Shown here piece after piece: positions 17,429 through 25,071 of a stretch of 64,000 bases of DNA (position 1 is its first letter; the number at the start of each line of letters is the position of its first letter). Below the pieces are notes generated by a model, which saw only the letters and a list, made by a program, of their open reading frames with translations, was not told the origin of the DNA and searched no databases. This DNA is from Sphingorhabdus sp. GTDB taxonomy: Bacteria > Pseudomonadota > Alphaproteobacteria > Sphingomonadales > Sphingomonadaceae. The stretch is taken from assembly GCF_023910635.1 (NCBI RefSeq), contig NZ_JAAVVZ010000002.1, forward strand, positions 124,001 through 188,000. Direction: 5' to 3'. The position numbers were made by a program, and so were the translations under genes.

Positions 17429-18394
17429 CTAGGTGTTTAGTCCCGGCATTTGATGGGTTGGGTTTAGGCTAAATCTTTCTGGTTCGCTTGTCCATATTTT
17501 GCAGATGTATTCGAAGGGTGTTAGGCCCTTGAGTGTTTTCAGTCGCCGCCCGTAATTGTAGGCATCAATGAAGTCTTGGAGGTGGGTAGTCAGCTGGGCA
17601 TGGCTGTCATAGTGATAGCGTTTGACGGTGGCCTCCTTGATTGTCCGGTTCATCCGTTCGACCTGGCCATTGGTCCAGGGATGCTTGATTTTGGTAAGCC
17701 GGTGCTCGATCCCGTTCTCATCGCAGCGCAGATCGAACATGTGCGACATACAGGTCGCAGTCGGGCCCTTGGCGTATCGCGGCGGGAAGGTGAACTGGAT
17801 GCCATTGTCGGTCAGCACGGTGTGGATTTTGTAGGGCACGGCTTTGATCAGGGCGACCAGGAAGGCTGAGGCTGTCATCCTATTTGCCTTGGCGACGAGT
17901 TGGACGAAGACGAACTTGCTGGTGCGGTCGATTCCCACATACAAGTACAGCTTGCCTTCGGCAGTCCGCACTTCGGCGATGTCGATGTGGAAGTAGCCAA
18001 TGGGGTATGTCTTGAACTTCTTCTTCGGTTCCTTGTCTCCCGTCACTTCGGGCAATCGGCTGATCCCGTGGCGCTGCAAACAGCGGTGCAGAGATGAGCG
18101 CGTCAGGTTCGGGATCGTTGCCTGCAAGGCGTAGAGGCAATCATCCAGCGGCAGCAGCGTGTGCCGACGAAAGGCGACGACGATGGCTTCTTCCTCGATA
18201 GTCAGGACGGTGGACTTGGCATCCTTGGGGCCAGTAGGATGATCGGTGACAGACGTGCGCCGCTTCCATTTGGCTACCGTCTTGGGGTTAATGCTGTAAC
18301 GCTTCGAAAGCACAATCAGGCTCTCTTGACTATGTTGTATTGCTCGACGGACCGCCGCTGTCGTGCGGGCGCTCCCGTGTAGAATTTGTCCCAT
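17429..18394 (-). CDS. IS481-family transposase
   Basis: A 321-residue DDE transposase: N-terminal helix-turn-helix (SQESLIVLSKRYSINPKTVAKWKRR) and rve integrase core with catalytic residues in YFHIDIAEV (D), VLTDNGIQF (D) and NGQVERMNR (E). The ATG at 18394 has AAGGA six bases upstream. The frame runs through the left terminal repeat, and the stop TAG lies in the CCTAGG target duplication, so the host site provides the stop codon. It appears intact. Confidence 0.95.
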   Translation of the reverse strand: MGQILHGSARTTAAVRRAIQHSQESLIVLSKRYSINPKTVAKWKRRTSVTDHPTGPKDAKSTVLTIEEEAIVVAFRRHTLLPLDDCLYALQATIPNLTRSSLHRCLQRHGISRLPEVTGDKEPKKKFKTYPIGYFHIDIAEVRTAEGKLYLYVGIDRTSKFVFVQLVAKANRMTASAFLVALIKAVPYKIHTVLTDNGIQFTFPPRYAKGPTATCMSHMFDLRCDENGIEHRLTKIKHPWTNGQVERMNRTIKEATVKRYHYDSHAQLTTHLQDFIDAYNYGRRLKTLKGLTPFEYICKIWTSEPERFSLNPTHQMPGLNT

Positions 18395-18450
18395 AGCGAG
18401 TCCTTCCATTGATGGCTGAATAATACACCATCAAATGCCGGGACTAAACA
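17434..18450 (-). mobile_element. IS481-family insertion sequence, complete (1017 bp)
   Basis: Perfect 22-bp terminal inverted repeats starting TGTTTAGTCCCGGCATTTGA (17434-17455 and 18429-18450). It is flanked by the 6-bp direct repeat CCTAGG (17428-17433 and 18451-18456), matching the NCTAGN target duplication described for IS481. It sits at the very left edge of the IS5-family copy and thus inserted after it. Confidence 0.93.
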
Positions 18451-18454
18451 CCTA

Positions 18455-19296
18455 GGTCACATACTCATAAATTGGATTCCCAAAGTGATTGATATCTGAT
18501 TCAATGCTTTTTCTGGAAGGGAGAAGCTGATGGCACGGTTTGATTTGACAGATTTCGAGTGGTTGGTGATCCAGCCTTTGTTGCCGACCAAGGTGCGTGG
18601 CGTGAAGCGGGTTGATGATCGGCGGGTTTTGAACGGGATATTCTGGCGGTTACGCACTGGCGCGCCTTGGGCGGATATTCCGGCGCGATACGGTCCGTAT
18701 ACGACCTGTGTGAACCGGTTCAACCGCTGGCGCAGAGCCGGTGTGTGGAAGCATATATTGGATGCAGTTTCCGTGGCTTACGAAGGCAATATCCAGATGA
18801 TCGACTCGTCTTCGATCCGGGTTCATCAACATGGAGCCAATGGTAAAAAAAAGACCAGCGATCCCGTTGCATGGGTCACTCGCGTGGCGGCCTGACCACC
18901 AAGATACATGCACTGGTCGATGCGATGGGCATGCCGATCATGCTCAAGCTGACCGAAGGGCAAGCCGCCGATGGTCGCAGTGCAGCAGACATGTTCGATA
19001 CCGTCGGCAAAGGGGATATCCTGCTCGCCGACCGGGCTTATGACTCCGATGCGTTGCGCGCCGAAATGGAGGCGCGCGGTGCCAGGGCCAATATCCGCGC
19101 CATGCCGCAACGCGTGATCAAACCGGCATTTAGTCACTTCCTCTATAAGCAACGCAACCTCGTCGAGCGCTTCTTTAATAAACTCAAGCATTTCAGAGCA
19201 GTTGCCACGCGATACGATCAAAGAGACGATAATTATCTCGCCTCTGTCCAACTCGCATCAATCCGGATCTGGTTGAGACATAATGAGTCTGTGGCC
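18455..19296 (+). mobile_element. IS5-family (IS427-group-like) insertion sequence, 842 bp
   Basis: The ends GGTCACATACTCAT and (reverse complement of the right end) GGCCACAGACTCAT match at 12 of 14 positions. The flanking dinucleotide TA is duplicated (17430-17431, repeated at 18453-18454, and 19297-19298), as is usual for this group. It contains a two-frame transposase. Removing it restores the reading frame of the restriction endonuclease. Confidence 0.9.
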
Positions 19297-19299
19297 TAA
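18530..19299 (+). CDS. IS5-family transposase, made from two frames by -1 frameshift
   Basis: Frame one (18530-18895) begins MARFDLTDFEWLVIQPLLP and carries the first catalytic Asp (MIDSSSIRVHQH). Frame two (open from before 18871 to 19299) carries the second Asp (LLADRAYDSD) and the Glu (NLVERFFNKLKHFR). A run of eight A followed by G (18845-18853) lies where the frames meet; slipping back one base gives ...ANGKK then DQRSRCMGHSRGGLTTK, which is the continuous family sequence. This matches programmed frameshifting in this group rather than decay. Confidence 0.9.
18845..18853 (+). promoter_or_regulatory. slippery sequence A8G for -1 ribosomal frameshift
   Basis: AAAAAAAAG contains the classical A-AAA-AAG heptamer at the junction of the two transposase frames. 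Frame one would otherwise stop at 18895. Confidence 0.8.
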
Positions 19300-19764
19300 A
19301 GTGCTAGCGAATGAAGGGCGTTTGAACGAAGTCGGCCCCTATCGTCTTCCACCTCCTTGCATCTACCTGTTCCCGGCTACTATCCCTGCACCGCGCAATA
19401 ACCCGAACCCAAAAGCCCAGAGTTTAGATGCAGTTGAACTGCTAACCGCTTTTCATGCCTGTTTCGGCGGACAGGCAGACGAAATCAATTTGGTCGATTT
19501 TGATGTTGAAAATCGTGACGCAGACATGCTGCGGACCACGAGGGTTTCACGCGGAGGCTTGGTTGTTCAGGAGTCAGGTGCAACTGCTATCAGACGAACA
19601 TGATATAGAAGCATTGGAATTTAGATAGCGCAGTGAGGCTTTGATTGAAGCTCGCTAAGTACCATTTGGACGGCCAGTGTGGAAATTCCGGCCATTTCTA
19701 AAACATATCACTATTTCCGGCCTCTGGTCGCCCACCGTCAACGCCGCCCATCCTACCCTAACCC

Positions 19765-19992
19765 TCATTTATAATGCGCCCGCCGGTCCCCGAAATCGCG
19801 GACGCGCTTGCGCCATGCGCGATAGCTTCCGGGTTTTAACTCGGTGCGCATGATGACTTTGACCTCGTCGGGCGAGACCCCATGCTGCGCCGAAATCTGT
19901 GTGAAACTGACATGGTCGGACAGCGCCATTTCGACGATCTCGCTGATTTGCGCAGGCGATAGCGTTGTGGGCATCAATTCTGCGGCGGCCAT
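19765..19992 (-). CDS. DUF2805 / TIGR03643 family protein
   Basis: A 75-residue protein: LSPAQISEIVEMALSDHVSFTQISAQHGVSPDEVKVIMRTELKPGSYRAWRKRV. This is the whole small helical DUF2805 domain, likely a helix-turn-helix-like fold; no function is known. Its 5' end overlaps the 3' end of the GFA gene by 19 bases, so both are probably co-transcribed. The 160 bases between the endonuclease remnant and this gene hold nothing I recognise. Confidence 0.88.
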   Translation of the reverse strand: MAAAELMPTTLSPAQISEIVEMALSDHVSFTQISAQHGVSPDEVKVIMRTELKPGSYRAWRKRVRDFGDRRAHYK

Positions 19993-20465
19993 TGGTCGGT
20001 ATCATGGTCGGGGTGCTGATGGTTACTCAACTTGATGGCAGGGACGTGTTCGGCCATCGTTTCCTCGGTGGTGCCTTCGTCTGGAAGGCGGCAAATGTCG
20101 TCAAACCAGGGCATGCGCGCTTCCTTTCCAAATTGCACCTGCGGCGGAAATGCTGCCGGATTGTCAAGCGAACCAATGGTTACATTGAGATGCTTACTCG
20201 CGGTGTAATCATATAGCAGCGGGGTTCCGCAATCTCCGCAGAAACCGCGCAAGACGGGATCAGAGCTTTGGAACAAAGACGGCGTGCCGCGTGTCCAGCA
20301 AAAGGCGTCGCGCGGAATGCCAATCAAGGCGGCAAAGAGATTGCCCACGGCCTTTTGGCACATGCGGCAATGGCAGATATGCGCGCTGTCGAGCACGGTA
20401 TCCGCACGATAGCGCACCGCGCCGCATTGCCATCCACCCGTGATGATGACCGCTATTGCATCCAT
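19974..20465 (-). CDS. GFA/CENP-V family zinc-binding protein
   Basis: A 163-residue GFA-fold protein. Zinc-ligand cysteines are seen in GGWQCGAVRY, ICHCRMCQKAVGNLF and FCGDCGTPLLY, the order typical of the glutathione-dependent formaldehyde-activating family. Most members have no proven enzymatic role, so formaldehyde activity should not be assumed. A perfect 16-bp palindrome lies 30 bases upstream of its start. Confidence 0.93.
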   Translation of the reverse strand: MDAIAVIITGGWQCGAVRYRADTVLDSAHICHCRMCQKAVGNLFAALIGIPRDAFCWTRGTPSLFQSSDPVLRGFCGDCGTPLLYDYTASKHLNVTIGSLDNPAAFPPQVQFGKEARMPWFDDICRLPDEGTTEETMAEHVPAIKLSNHQHPDHDTDQWPPQN

Positions 20466-20494
20466 GCATTGACTTTGCCCTATTTCGTGAGCGG

Positions 20495-20510
20495 TGCAAT
20501 ATATATTGCA
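20495..20510. promoter_or_regulatory. 16-bp perfect palindrome upstream of the GFA gene
   Basis: TGCAATATATATTGCA is fully self-complementary and AT-rich in an otherwise GC-rich neighbourhood, 30-45 bases before the GFA start codon, where an operator would lie. The protein that reads it is unknown. Confidence 0.5.
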
Positions 20511-20598
20511 AATGTGGGCGGAACGCCCCTGCTCTGAACGGTTTTAGACCCCGAACAAATCCTGCTAGCGCGGGTCGGGTTGGTAAGAGATTGTCATG

Positions 20599-20994
20599 TC
20601 ACACCGCCGACATGATATCGGTATGGGCAAAATCATGCCCTTTGAACAGCAACGGTATGTCGCGTGATTTGGCCAGCGCATAAGCGAAGAGATCGCCAAA
20701 ATTGAGCTGCGCCCGATGACCGCTGCCTTTGCCGTAACGCACATTGGCGGCATGGGCATAATCCGCCTCGGGCAACCCCGGCGGCGCGATTTCAATGCCA
20801 TAAGCCACCACCAGCGCATTGACCTGGTCAACAAGCAATTCTTGTCCCCGCGCCCAGGCAACCAATCGAGTTTCGACCAATGAAGGCGCGCTCATCACGA
20901 TAGCAGGGGCGTTATCAAGGATATCCAAAAACGAAGCGCGCTCCGCCTCGTTCAACATGATCGCGATCAATGCCGACGAATCGACTGCGATCAT
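20599..20994 (-). CDS. vapC: VapC-type PIN-domain toxin
   Basis: A 131-residue PIN-domain ribonuclease. Acidic metal-binding residues appear in MIAVDSSALIAI (D5), the glutamate of SLVETRL, and the C-terminal FGDLFAYALAK and HDFAHTDI. VapC toxins cut RNA, often initiator tRNA or rRNA, when not held by the antitoxin. It overlaps the antitoxin stop by 4 bases (ATGA), giving tight coupling. Confidence 0.93.
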   Translation of the reverse strand: MIAVDSSALIAIMLNEAERASFLDILDNAPAIVMSAPSLVETRLVAWARGQELLVDQVNALVVAYGIEIAPPGLPEADYAHAANVRYGKGSGHRAQLNFGDLFAYALAKSRDIPLLFKGHDFAHTDIMSAV

Positions 20995-21251
20995 ATGGGC
21001 AGGCCGTTTTCATCCCATAACAGCGGATCGGCCATGTCCCTGTTGATCGGCAGCGCGTCGACCCGCGCCAAAATGGCATCAACGCGCTTGCGACGCTCCG
21101 CCCGGTCGACGTCCATGGCCAATTGCAGCGGGACAAGTTTCAGTTTCGGTACGCCGGCATTTTGCACAATCACCTCTTCCCCGCGCAGCGCAGCGGCGCA
21201 CAGTTCGGAAAAACGTGTTTTGGCTTCGCCAATGTTGACGTGAATGGTCAT
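20991..21251 (-). CDS. vapB: VapB/Phd-type antitoxin
   Basis: An 86-residue Phd/YefM-like antitoxin: MTIHVNIGEAKTRFSELCAAALRGEEVIVQNAGVPKLKLVPL is the DNA-binding and dimer domain; the acidic tail (RDMADPLLWDENGLPI) is the part that normally blocks the toxin. ATG 21251 is chosen over a TTG at 21290, which lies inside the operator. It is immediately upstream of vapC. Confidence 0.92.
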   Translation of the reverse strand: MTIHVNIGEAKTRFSELCAAALRGEEVIVQNAGVPKLKLVPLQLAMDVDRAERRKRVDAILARVDALPINRDMADPLLWDENGLPI

Positions 21252-21269
21252 AATAAAGGAAAGTTTAGC

Positions 21270-21290
21270 TTGACCAAGCGGGTTGGTCAA
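21270..21290. promoter_or_regulatory. vapBC operator/promoter palindrome
   Basis: TTGACCAA, 5 bases, TTGGTCAA: perfect 8-bp arms, and each arm contains TTGACC, a -35-like hexamer in this group. It starts 19 bases upstream of vapB, as expected for autorepression by the VapBC complex. Confidence 0.6.
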
Positions 21291-21320
21291 GGTCGCTGCT
21301 GCGCCCGATGGGGTGTCTTG

Positions 21321-22895
21321 TCACTCCCACTCAATCGTCCCTGGCGGTTTCGACGTATAGTCATAGACCACACGGTTAATGCCCTTCACCTCGTTGATGA
21401 TGCGCGTGGACACACGGCTGAGAAACGCGCTTTCGAAGGGATAAATATCCGCCGTCATGCCGTCGGTGGATGTCACTGCGCGCAAGGCGCAGACATTGTC
21501 ATAGGTGCGGCCATCGCCCATCACGCCCACGGTGCGGACGGGCAGGAGGACGGCGAACGCCTGCCAAATTGCGTCATAAAGTCCCGCATTGCGGATTTCT
21601 TCGAGGTAGACCGCGTCCGCCTTGCGCAGCACGTCGCAACGTTCCTTGGTCACTTCGCCCGGAATGCGGATCGCAAGGCCGGGGCCGGGGAAGGGGTGGC
21701 GACCCACAAATTGGTCGTTAAGGCCCAATTCACGGCCCAAAACGCGGACCTCATCCTTGAACAATTCGCGTAAAGGCTCAACCAATTGCATGTTCATCCG
21801 CGCGGGCAGGCCGCCGACATTATGGTGGCTTTTGATCGTGACCGATGGCCCGCCGGTGAAGCTGACGCTTTCGATCACATCGGGGTAGAGCGTTCCTTGT
21901 GCTAGGAAATCCGCGCCGCCAACTTTCTTGGCCTCTTCGTCGAAGACGTTGATGAATTCCGCGCCGATAAACTTGCGCTTCGCCTCCGGGTCCGTAACGC
22001 CGGACAGGCCGGCCATGAACCGTTCCTCGGCATCGACGACGACCAACGGGATATTATAATGGTCGCGGAACAGGGTTTCGACCTGTGCGCGTTCGTTCAT
22101 GCGCAGCAAGCCATGGTCGACAAACACGCAGGTAAGCTGATCGCCAATGGCTTCGTGAATCAAGATCGCGGCGACCGAGCTGTCCACGCCGCCCGAAAGC
22201 CCGCAAATGACGCGGCCGGAGCCGACCTGCGCGCGGATTTCGGCGATTTTGGTCGCACGAAACTCCGCCATGGTCCAATCACCCGATAGGCCGCAGACTG
22301 TGTGGACGAAGCTGGAGATCAGCTTTGCGCCATCGGGGGTATGCACAACTTCGGGGTGAAACTGGATGCCATAATATTGCCGCGCTTCGTCGGCGATGAA
22401 GGCATAAGGCGCACCATCGCTGGTGGCGACAACTTCAAAGCCCGGGGCAAGGCTGGTGACCTTGTCGCCATGGCTCATCCACACCTGATGCTTGTCGCCC
22501 GTCTGCCAAAGGCCATCGAAAAGCGCGCAAGGTTTGTTCACCTCGATAAAGGCACGGCCAAATTCGCCGCCTTCGCCTTCGCTGACATCGCCGCCAAGCT
22601 GCATCATCATCGTTTGCTGGCCATAGCAAATGCCAAGGATGGGTAAGCCGCTGTCGAACACAATTTGCGGCGCGCGCGGGGAATCGGCGTGCGTGGTGGA
22701 GGCTGGGCCGCCCGACAAGATGATGCCCTTTGGCTGCATCCGCGTAAACGCCGCCTCGGCATTGTTGAACGGGGCGATTTCGGAATAGACCCCCGCCTCA
22801 CGCACGCGGCGCGCAATAAGTTGCGTCACCTGCGATCCGAAATCGATGATGAGGATGGAGTCGGACGGTTCGCTATGTATTTTGGATTCTGGCAT
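21321..22895 (-). CDS. guaA: GMP synthase (glutamine-hydrolysing)
   Basis: GuaA, 524 residues, converts XMP to GMP using glutamine and ATP. The class I amidotransferase domain shows [12 protein letters not shown] (catalytic Cys) and [11 protein letters not shown] (His, Glu); the ATP-pyrophosphatase domain shows [15 protein letters not shown]; the dimerisation domain ends [17 protein letters not shown]. The start at 22895 ([10 protein letters not shown]) fits the family length; the open frame extends further upstream but would run into the membrane-protein gene ending at 22972. Confidence 0.97.
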   Translation of the reverse strand: MPESKIHSEPSDSILIIDFGSQVTQLIARRVREAGVYSEIAPFNNAEAAFTRMQPKGIILSGGPASTTHADSPRAPQIVFDSGLPILGICYGQQTMMMQLGGDVSEGEGGEFGRAFIEVNKPCALFDGLWQTGDKHQVWMSHGDKVTSLAPGFEVVATSDGAPYAFIADEARQYYGIQFHPEVVHTPDGAKLISSFVHTVCGLSGDWTMAEFRATKIAEIRAQVGSGRVICGLSGGVDSSVAAILIHEAIGDQLTCVFVDHGLLRMNERAQVETLFRDHYNIPLVVVDAEERFMAGLSGVTDPEAKRKFIGAEFINVFDEEAKKVGGADFLAQGTLYPDVIESVSFTGGPSVTIKSHHNVGGLPARMNMQLVEPLRELFKDEVRVLGRELGLNDQFVGRHPFPGPGLAIRIPGEVTKERCDVLRKADAVYLEEIRNAGLYDAIWQAFAVLLPVRTVGVMGDGRTYDNVCALRAVTSTDGMTADIYPFESAFLSRVSTRIINEVKGINRVVYDYTSKPPGTIEWE

Positions 22896-22971
22896 GGTCC
22901 GCCGATAGGGGTTGCCGCTGTCGCTGTCCATATCGGTCCAGAGATAGCGGCAACTTATCTGTGAATGCCAC

Positions 22972-23406
22972 TTAGTCGAGCAGGCTGTCGTTCCGGGCCG
23001 GTTGAACGGTATGGGCCTGCACGCGTTCAGGCGCAGCCGCAGGCGCGGGTAACTGACCGTGCATCCAGTCTGCGACCTTGCGTCCATGCCGAGTCACCGC
23101 GCTCATGTTGAAGAAATGCATTGCACCCAAAACCAATGTTGCGACTCCGACATACCAGCCGAGGAAGCGCATAAGTTCGGCCGTTGTTTTGACCGTTCCG
23201 GCTGCGCTCAACGCCAAAGCGATGAAGCCGAAGTTTACAAGGTAGAAACCGACTACCAGCAAATGGTTCACTGATGTCGCCAGTTCGGCGTCGTGACCGA
23301 AACAGCGAATCAGATATATTTTTCCGTTGGTGCTGAGCGTCCACGCGACCCAGATAGTCATGCTGATCGCGATGAACAGGTAAAGGCTGTAAGCTAATAT
23401 GGTCAT
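22972..23406 (-). CDS. small polytopic membrane protein, probable GbsR-regulator target
   Basis: About 144 residues with three to four hydrophobic helices ([63 protein letters not shown]) and a proline/alanine-rich cytoplasmic tail. I do not recognise the family. The ATG at 23406 has AAGGGA upstream. It follows the MarR/GbsR-type regulator on the same strand, and a dyad resembling that regulator's own operator lies upstream at 23433-23455. Confidence 0.75.
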   Translation of the reverse strand: MTILAYSLYLFIAISMTIWVAWTLSTNGKIYLIRCFGHDAELATSVNHLLVVGFYLVNFGFIALALSAAGTVKTTAELMRFLGWYVGVATLVLGAMHFFNMSAVTRHGRKVADWMHGQLPAPAAAPERVQAHTVQPARNDSLLD

Positions 23407-23432
23407 GATCAAGTCCCTTTCCGTGGGTTAGA

Positions 23433-23455
23433 ATTTTTGTATTTTCAGTAAAAAT
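23433..23455. promoter_or_regulatory. imperfect dyad upstream of the membrane protein
   Basis: ATTTTTGT and AGTAAAAAT flank a short AT-rich centre, 27-49 bases before the start codon. It resembles the perfect dyad ATTTCTGT-TTTT-ACAGAAAT in front of the regulator gene, suggesting that one protein controls both. Confidence 0.4.
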
Positions 23456-23509
23456 CGAAATTAATGGATACACGGTCGGTAGGGTGGCATTTTCTTTCTC
23501 CTTTTTGGA

Positions 23510-24052
23510 TCAGTCCTTGGCGTAGCCGGGGATGAAGCGGGCGACCTTGGCGCCCATTTTCATGAGTGAAATCAGCGTCGATTTTTTGAGGCCGCGCACC
23601 TGTTCGTACCAACTAGTCAACGTCGATATGAATTCATGCATCCGACCAATCCGGTCACGGACGTGTGCGGGTAAATCCGTGTTCGCGGCCATCCGGTCCT
23701 TGAGTTCGACGAGTTTTGCGATCGTTGGGTCGATCTCGCGCCGTTTGCGCTCTGCGGTTATGGCCATGAACAAATCCCATAACTCGGTTTCAGCGACAAA
23801 TTGGTCGCGCCGGTCGCCGGCGACATGAGTGCGTTTCACAATCCCATAGCTCTGCAATTCTTTCAGTGCATTAGAAACATTGGACCGAGCCAGATTGAGC
23901 GCTTCACAAATCGCTTCGGCATCAAGCGGCTTGTCGCTCAGGAACAGCAAGGCATGGACCTGCGCGACAGAACGGTTCGCGCCCCAATGGGTCCCCATTT
24001 CGCCCCAATGAAGAATGAACTCCAGTGCTTCGGGATATTTTTCAACGCCCAT
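23510..24052 (-). CDS. GbsR/MarR-family transcriptional regulator
   Basis: A 180-residue protein with a winged helix-turn-helix: SVAQVHALLFLSDKPLDAEAICEALNLARSNVSNALKELQSYGIVKRTHVAGDRRDQF, and a long helical C-terminus used for dimerisation. The domain is that of the GbsR branch of MarR-like regulators. AAAGGACG precedes the start. Divergent from the TetR gene, with an operator-like dyad between them (24073-24092). The effector is unknown. Confidence 0.9.
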   Translation of the reverse strand: MGVEKYPEALEFILHWGEMGTHWGANRSVAQVHALLFLSDKPLDAEAICEALNLARSNVSNALKELQSYGIVKRTHVAGDRRDQFVAETELWDLFMAITAERKRREIDPTIAKLVELKDRMAANTDLPAHVRDRIGRMHEFISTLTSWYEQVRGLKKSTLISLMKMGAKVARFIPGYAKD

Positions 24053-24072
24053 AACGATTCGTCCTTTTCGTT

Positions 24073-24092
24073 ATTTCTGTTTTTACAGAAAT
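24073..24092. promoter_or_regulatory. operator-like palindrome between the GbsR-type and TetR genes
   Basis: ATTTCTGT, TTTT, ACAGAAAT: perfect 8-bp arms 21-40 bases upstream of the GbsR-type gene, overlapping its expected promoter and facing the TetR gene on the other side. Confidence 0.6.
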
Positions 24093-24136
24093 TATATGAA
24101 TTGTCAAGACATCAGTTTTTGTGCGAAAGCTTCTCG

Positions 24137-24661
24137 GTGCAAAAAACCGACTCCCGCCGTGCTGAAATCATCCAGCGACTGACTGATTATGTTCTGGCGG
24201 AGGGGCTTTCGGCGGCGAGCCTGCGTCCATTGGCCAAGGCGGCGGGGACAAGCGACCGGATGCTGCTTTATTATTTTGCTGACAAACGCGCAATTATCAC
24301 GGCGGTGTTGGAACAGATTTCGGCGCGGTTGATGGGGCTGATTTCCGAACGGACCGCAACTGAGCCATTGCCCTTGGAGGAACTTCGCCGCCTGTTGGCA
24401 GAGCTTTTGTTTGAGGATGCGTTATGGCCTTATATGCGCATCTGGCTTCAGGTCGCGGCGCGTGCGGCGATGGGTGACGAACATTATCGCGGCGTCGGCG
24501 AACAGATTGGCCGTGGTTTTCTGGACTGGGGCAAAATGCAGTTGAAGGCGGACAGCGCGGCGCAGTTGGAGGTTGATGCCGCGCGCCTGCTGGTCAGCAT
24601 GGAAGGCATGCTGTTTCTGAAAAGCATTGGCCTTGATGACGTCAACGCCAAGGCGCTTTAA
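24137..24661 (+). CDS. TetR-family transcriptional regulator
   Basis: About 174 residues. The N-terminal DNA-binding part reads SRRAEIIQRLTDYVLAEGLSAASLRPLAKAAGTSDRMLLYYFADKRAIITAVLEQ, a clear TetR helix-turn-helix; the rest is the helical ligand domain (WLQVAARAAMGDEHYRGVGEQIGRGF). There is no in-frame ATG near the domain: GTG 24137 is used here, with TTG 24119 as alternative; neither has a strong RBS. It overlaps the convergent membrane-protein gene by 4 bases. Confidence 0.88.
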   Translation: MQKTDSRRAEIIQRLTDYVLAEGLSAASLRPLAKAAGTSDRMLLYYFADKRAIITAVLEQISARLMGLISERTATEPLPLEELRRLLAELLFEDALWPYMRIWLQVAARAAMGDEHYRGVGEQIGRGFLDWGKMQLKADSAAQLEVDAARLLVSMEGMLFLKSIGLDDVNAKAL

Positions 24662-25008
24662 CGCCGGTTTGCGGCCCGTGCTTTGCCCAACAATATGGCG
24701 GCGCTGTCGCCTTTATTCCGGACGCTTTCGACAAGCAGATAGGCCGCCAAAAACGGCGCGCCAAGGTTGAACGCCGCAAATCCCAAGATTAGCCCGCGCA
24801 CCGAAAATGCGTGTCGCCACGCGACCCAGACGCCAGACATTATAAGGAAGCACAAAAAGTCGAGATTAAACTGCCCGCGCCATGTCATATCGGCGATGTC
24901 GGCGAAAAAGATCGGATACAGCCCCATGCCATGGTTCGCGATCACAATGGCGGTGTAGACGCCGACAACGGCAATGATTGTGACGAGAAATATGCGGAAC
25001 AAGGTCAT
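24658..25008 (-). CDS. small membrane protein (DUF2834-like)
   Basis: A 116-residue protein with three hydrophobic segments (FRIFLVTIIAVVGVYTAIVIA; FNLDFLCFLIMSGVWVAW; GLILGFAAFNLGAPFLAAYLLV). The layout and the RGQFNLDFLCF stretch recall DUF2834 proteins, from memory only. AGGAGC precedes the ATG. Convergent with the TetR gene, which may be unrelated. Confidence 0.78.
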   Translation of the reverse strand: MTLFRIFLVTIIAVVGVYTAIVIANHGMGLYPIFFADIADMTWRGQFNLDFLCFLIMSGVWVAWRHAFSVRGLILGFAAFNLGAPFLAAYLLVESVRNKGDSAAILLGKARAANRR

Positions 25009-25071
25009 GGCTCGGCTCCTGAAACGGGAGCATTTTCATAACAAAATGTAGCGAGTGCTACAATGATTGTT

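Larger units (their letters stand above)
16879..19603 (+). pseudogene. restriction endonuclease (PD-(D/E)xK), split by two insertion sequences
   Basis: The 5' part (16879-17431) and the 3' part (19299-19603) join in frame into one 285-residue protein once both insertion sequences and duplicated bases are removed: the text runs ...CGTIGRPCPK then VLANEGRLNEVGPYRLPPP. A nuclease core is visible: HDYSVRLNSGKIAAIELKG, i.e. an Asp followed by E-x-K after a strand. The start ATG overlaps the methyltransferase stop (ATGA), the usual linkage of a type II restriction pair. The product is now truncated: transcription through the IS gives stray codons ending at 17472. Family and recognition site are not identified. 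Confidence 0.85.

Noticed and set aside
18530-19299. Frameshifted (dead) IS5 transposase
   Set aside because: The A8G slippery run at the junction is the normal way this group makes the protein.
19283-19603. Independent 106-residue protein
   Set aside because: Its first codons come from the IS5 end; the rest is the in-frame 3' part of the split endonuclease.
22896-23087. N-terminal extension of guaA
   Set aside because: It would overlap the membrane-protein gene that ends at 22972 and adds a segment not typical of GuaA.
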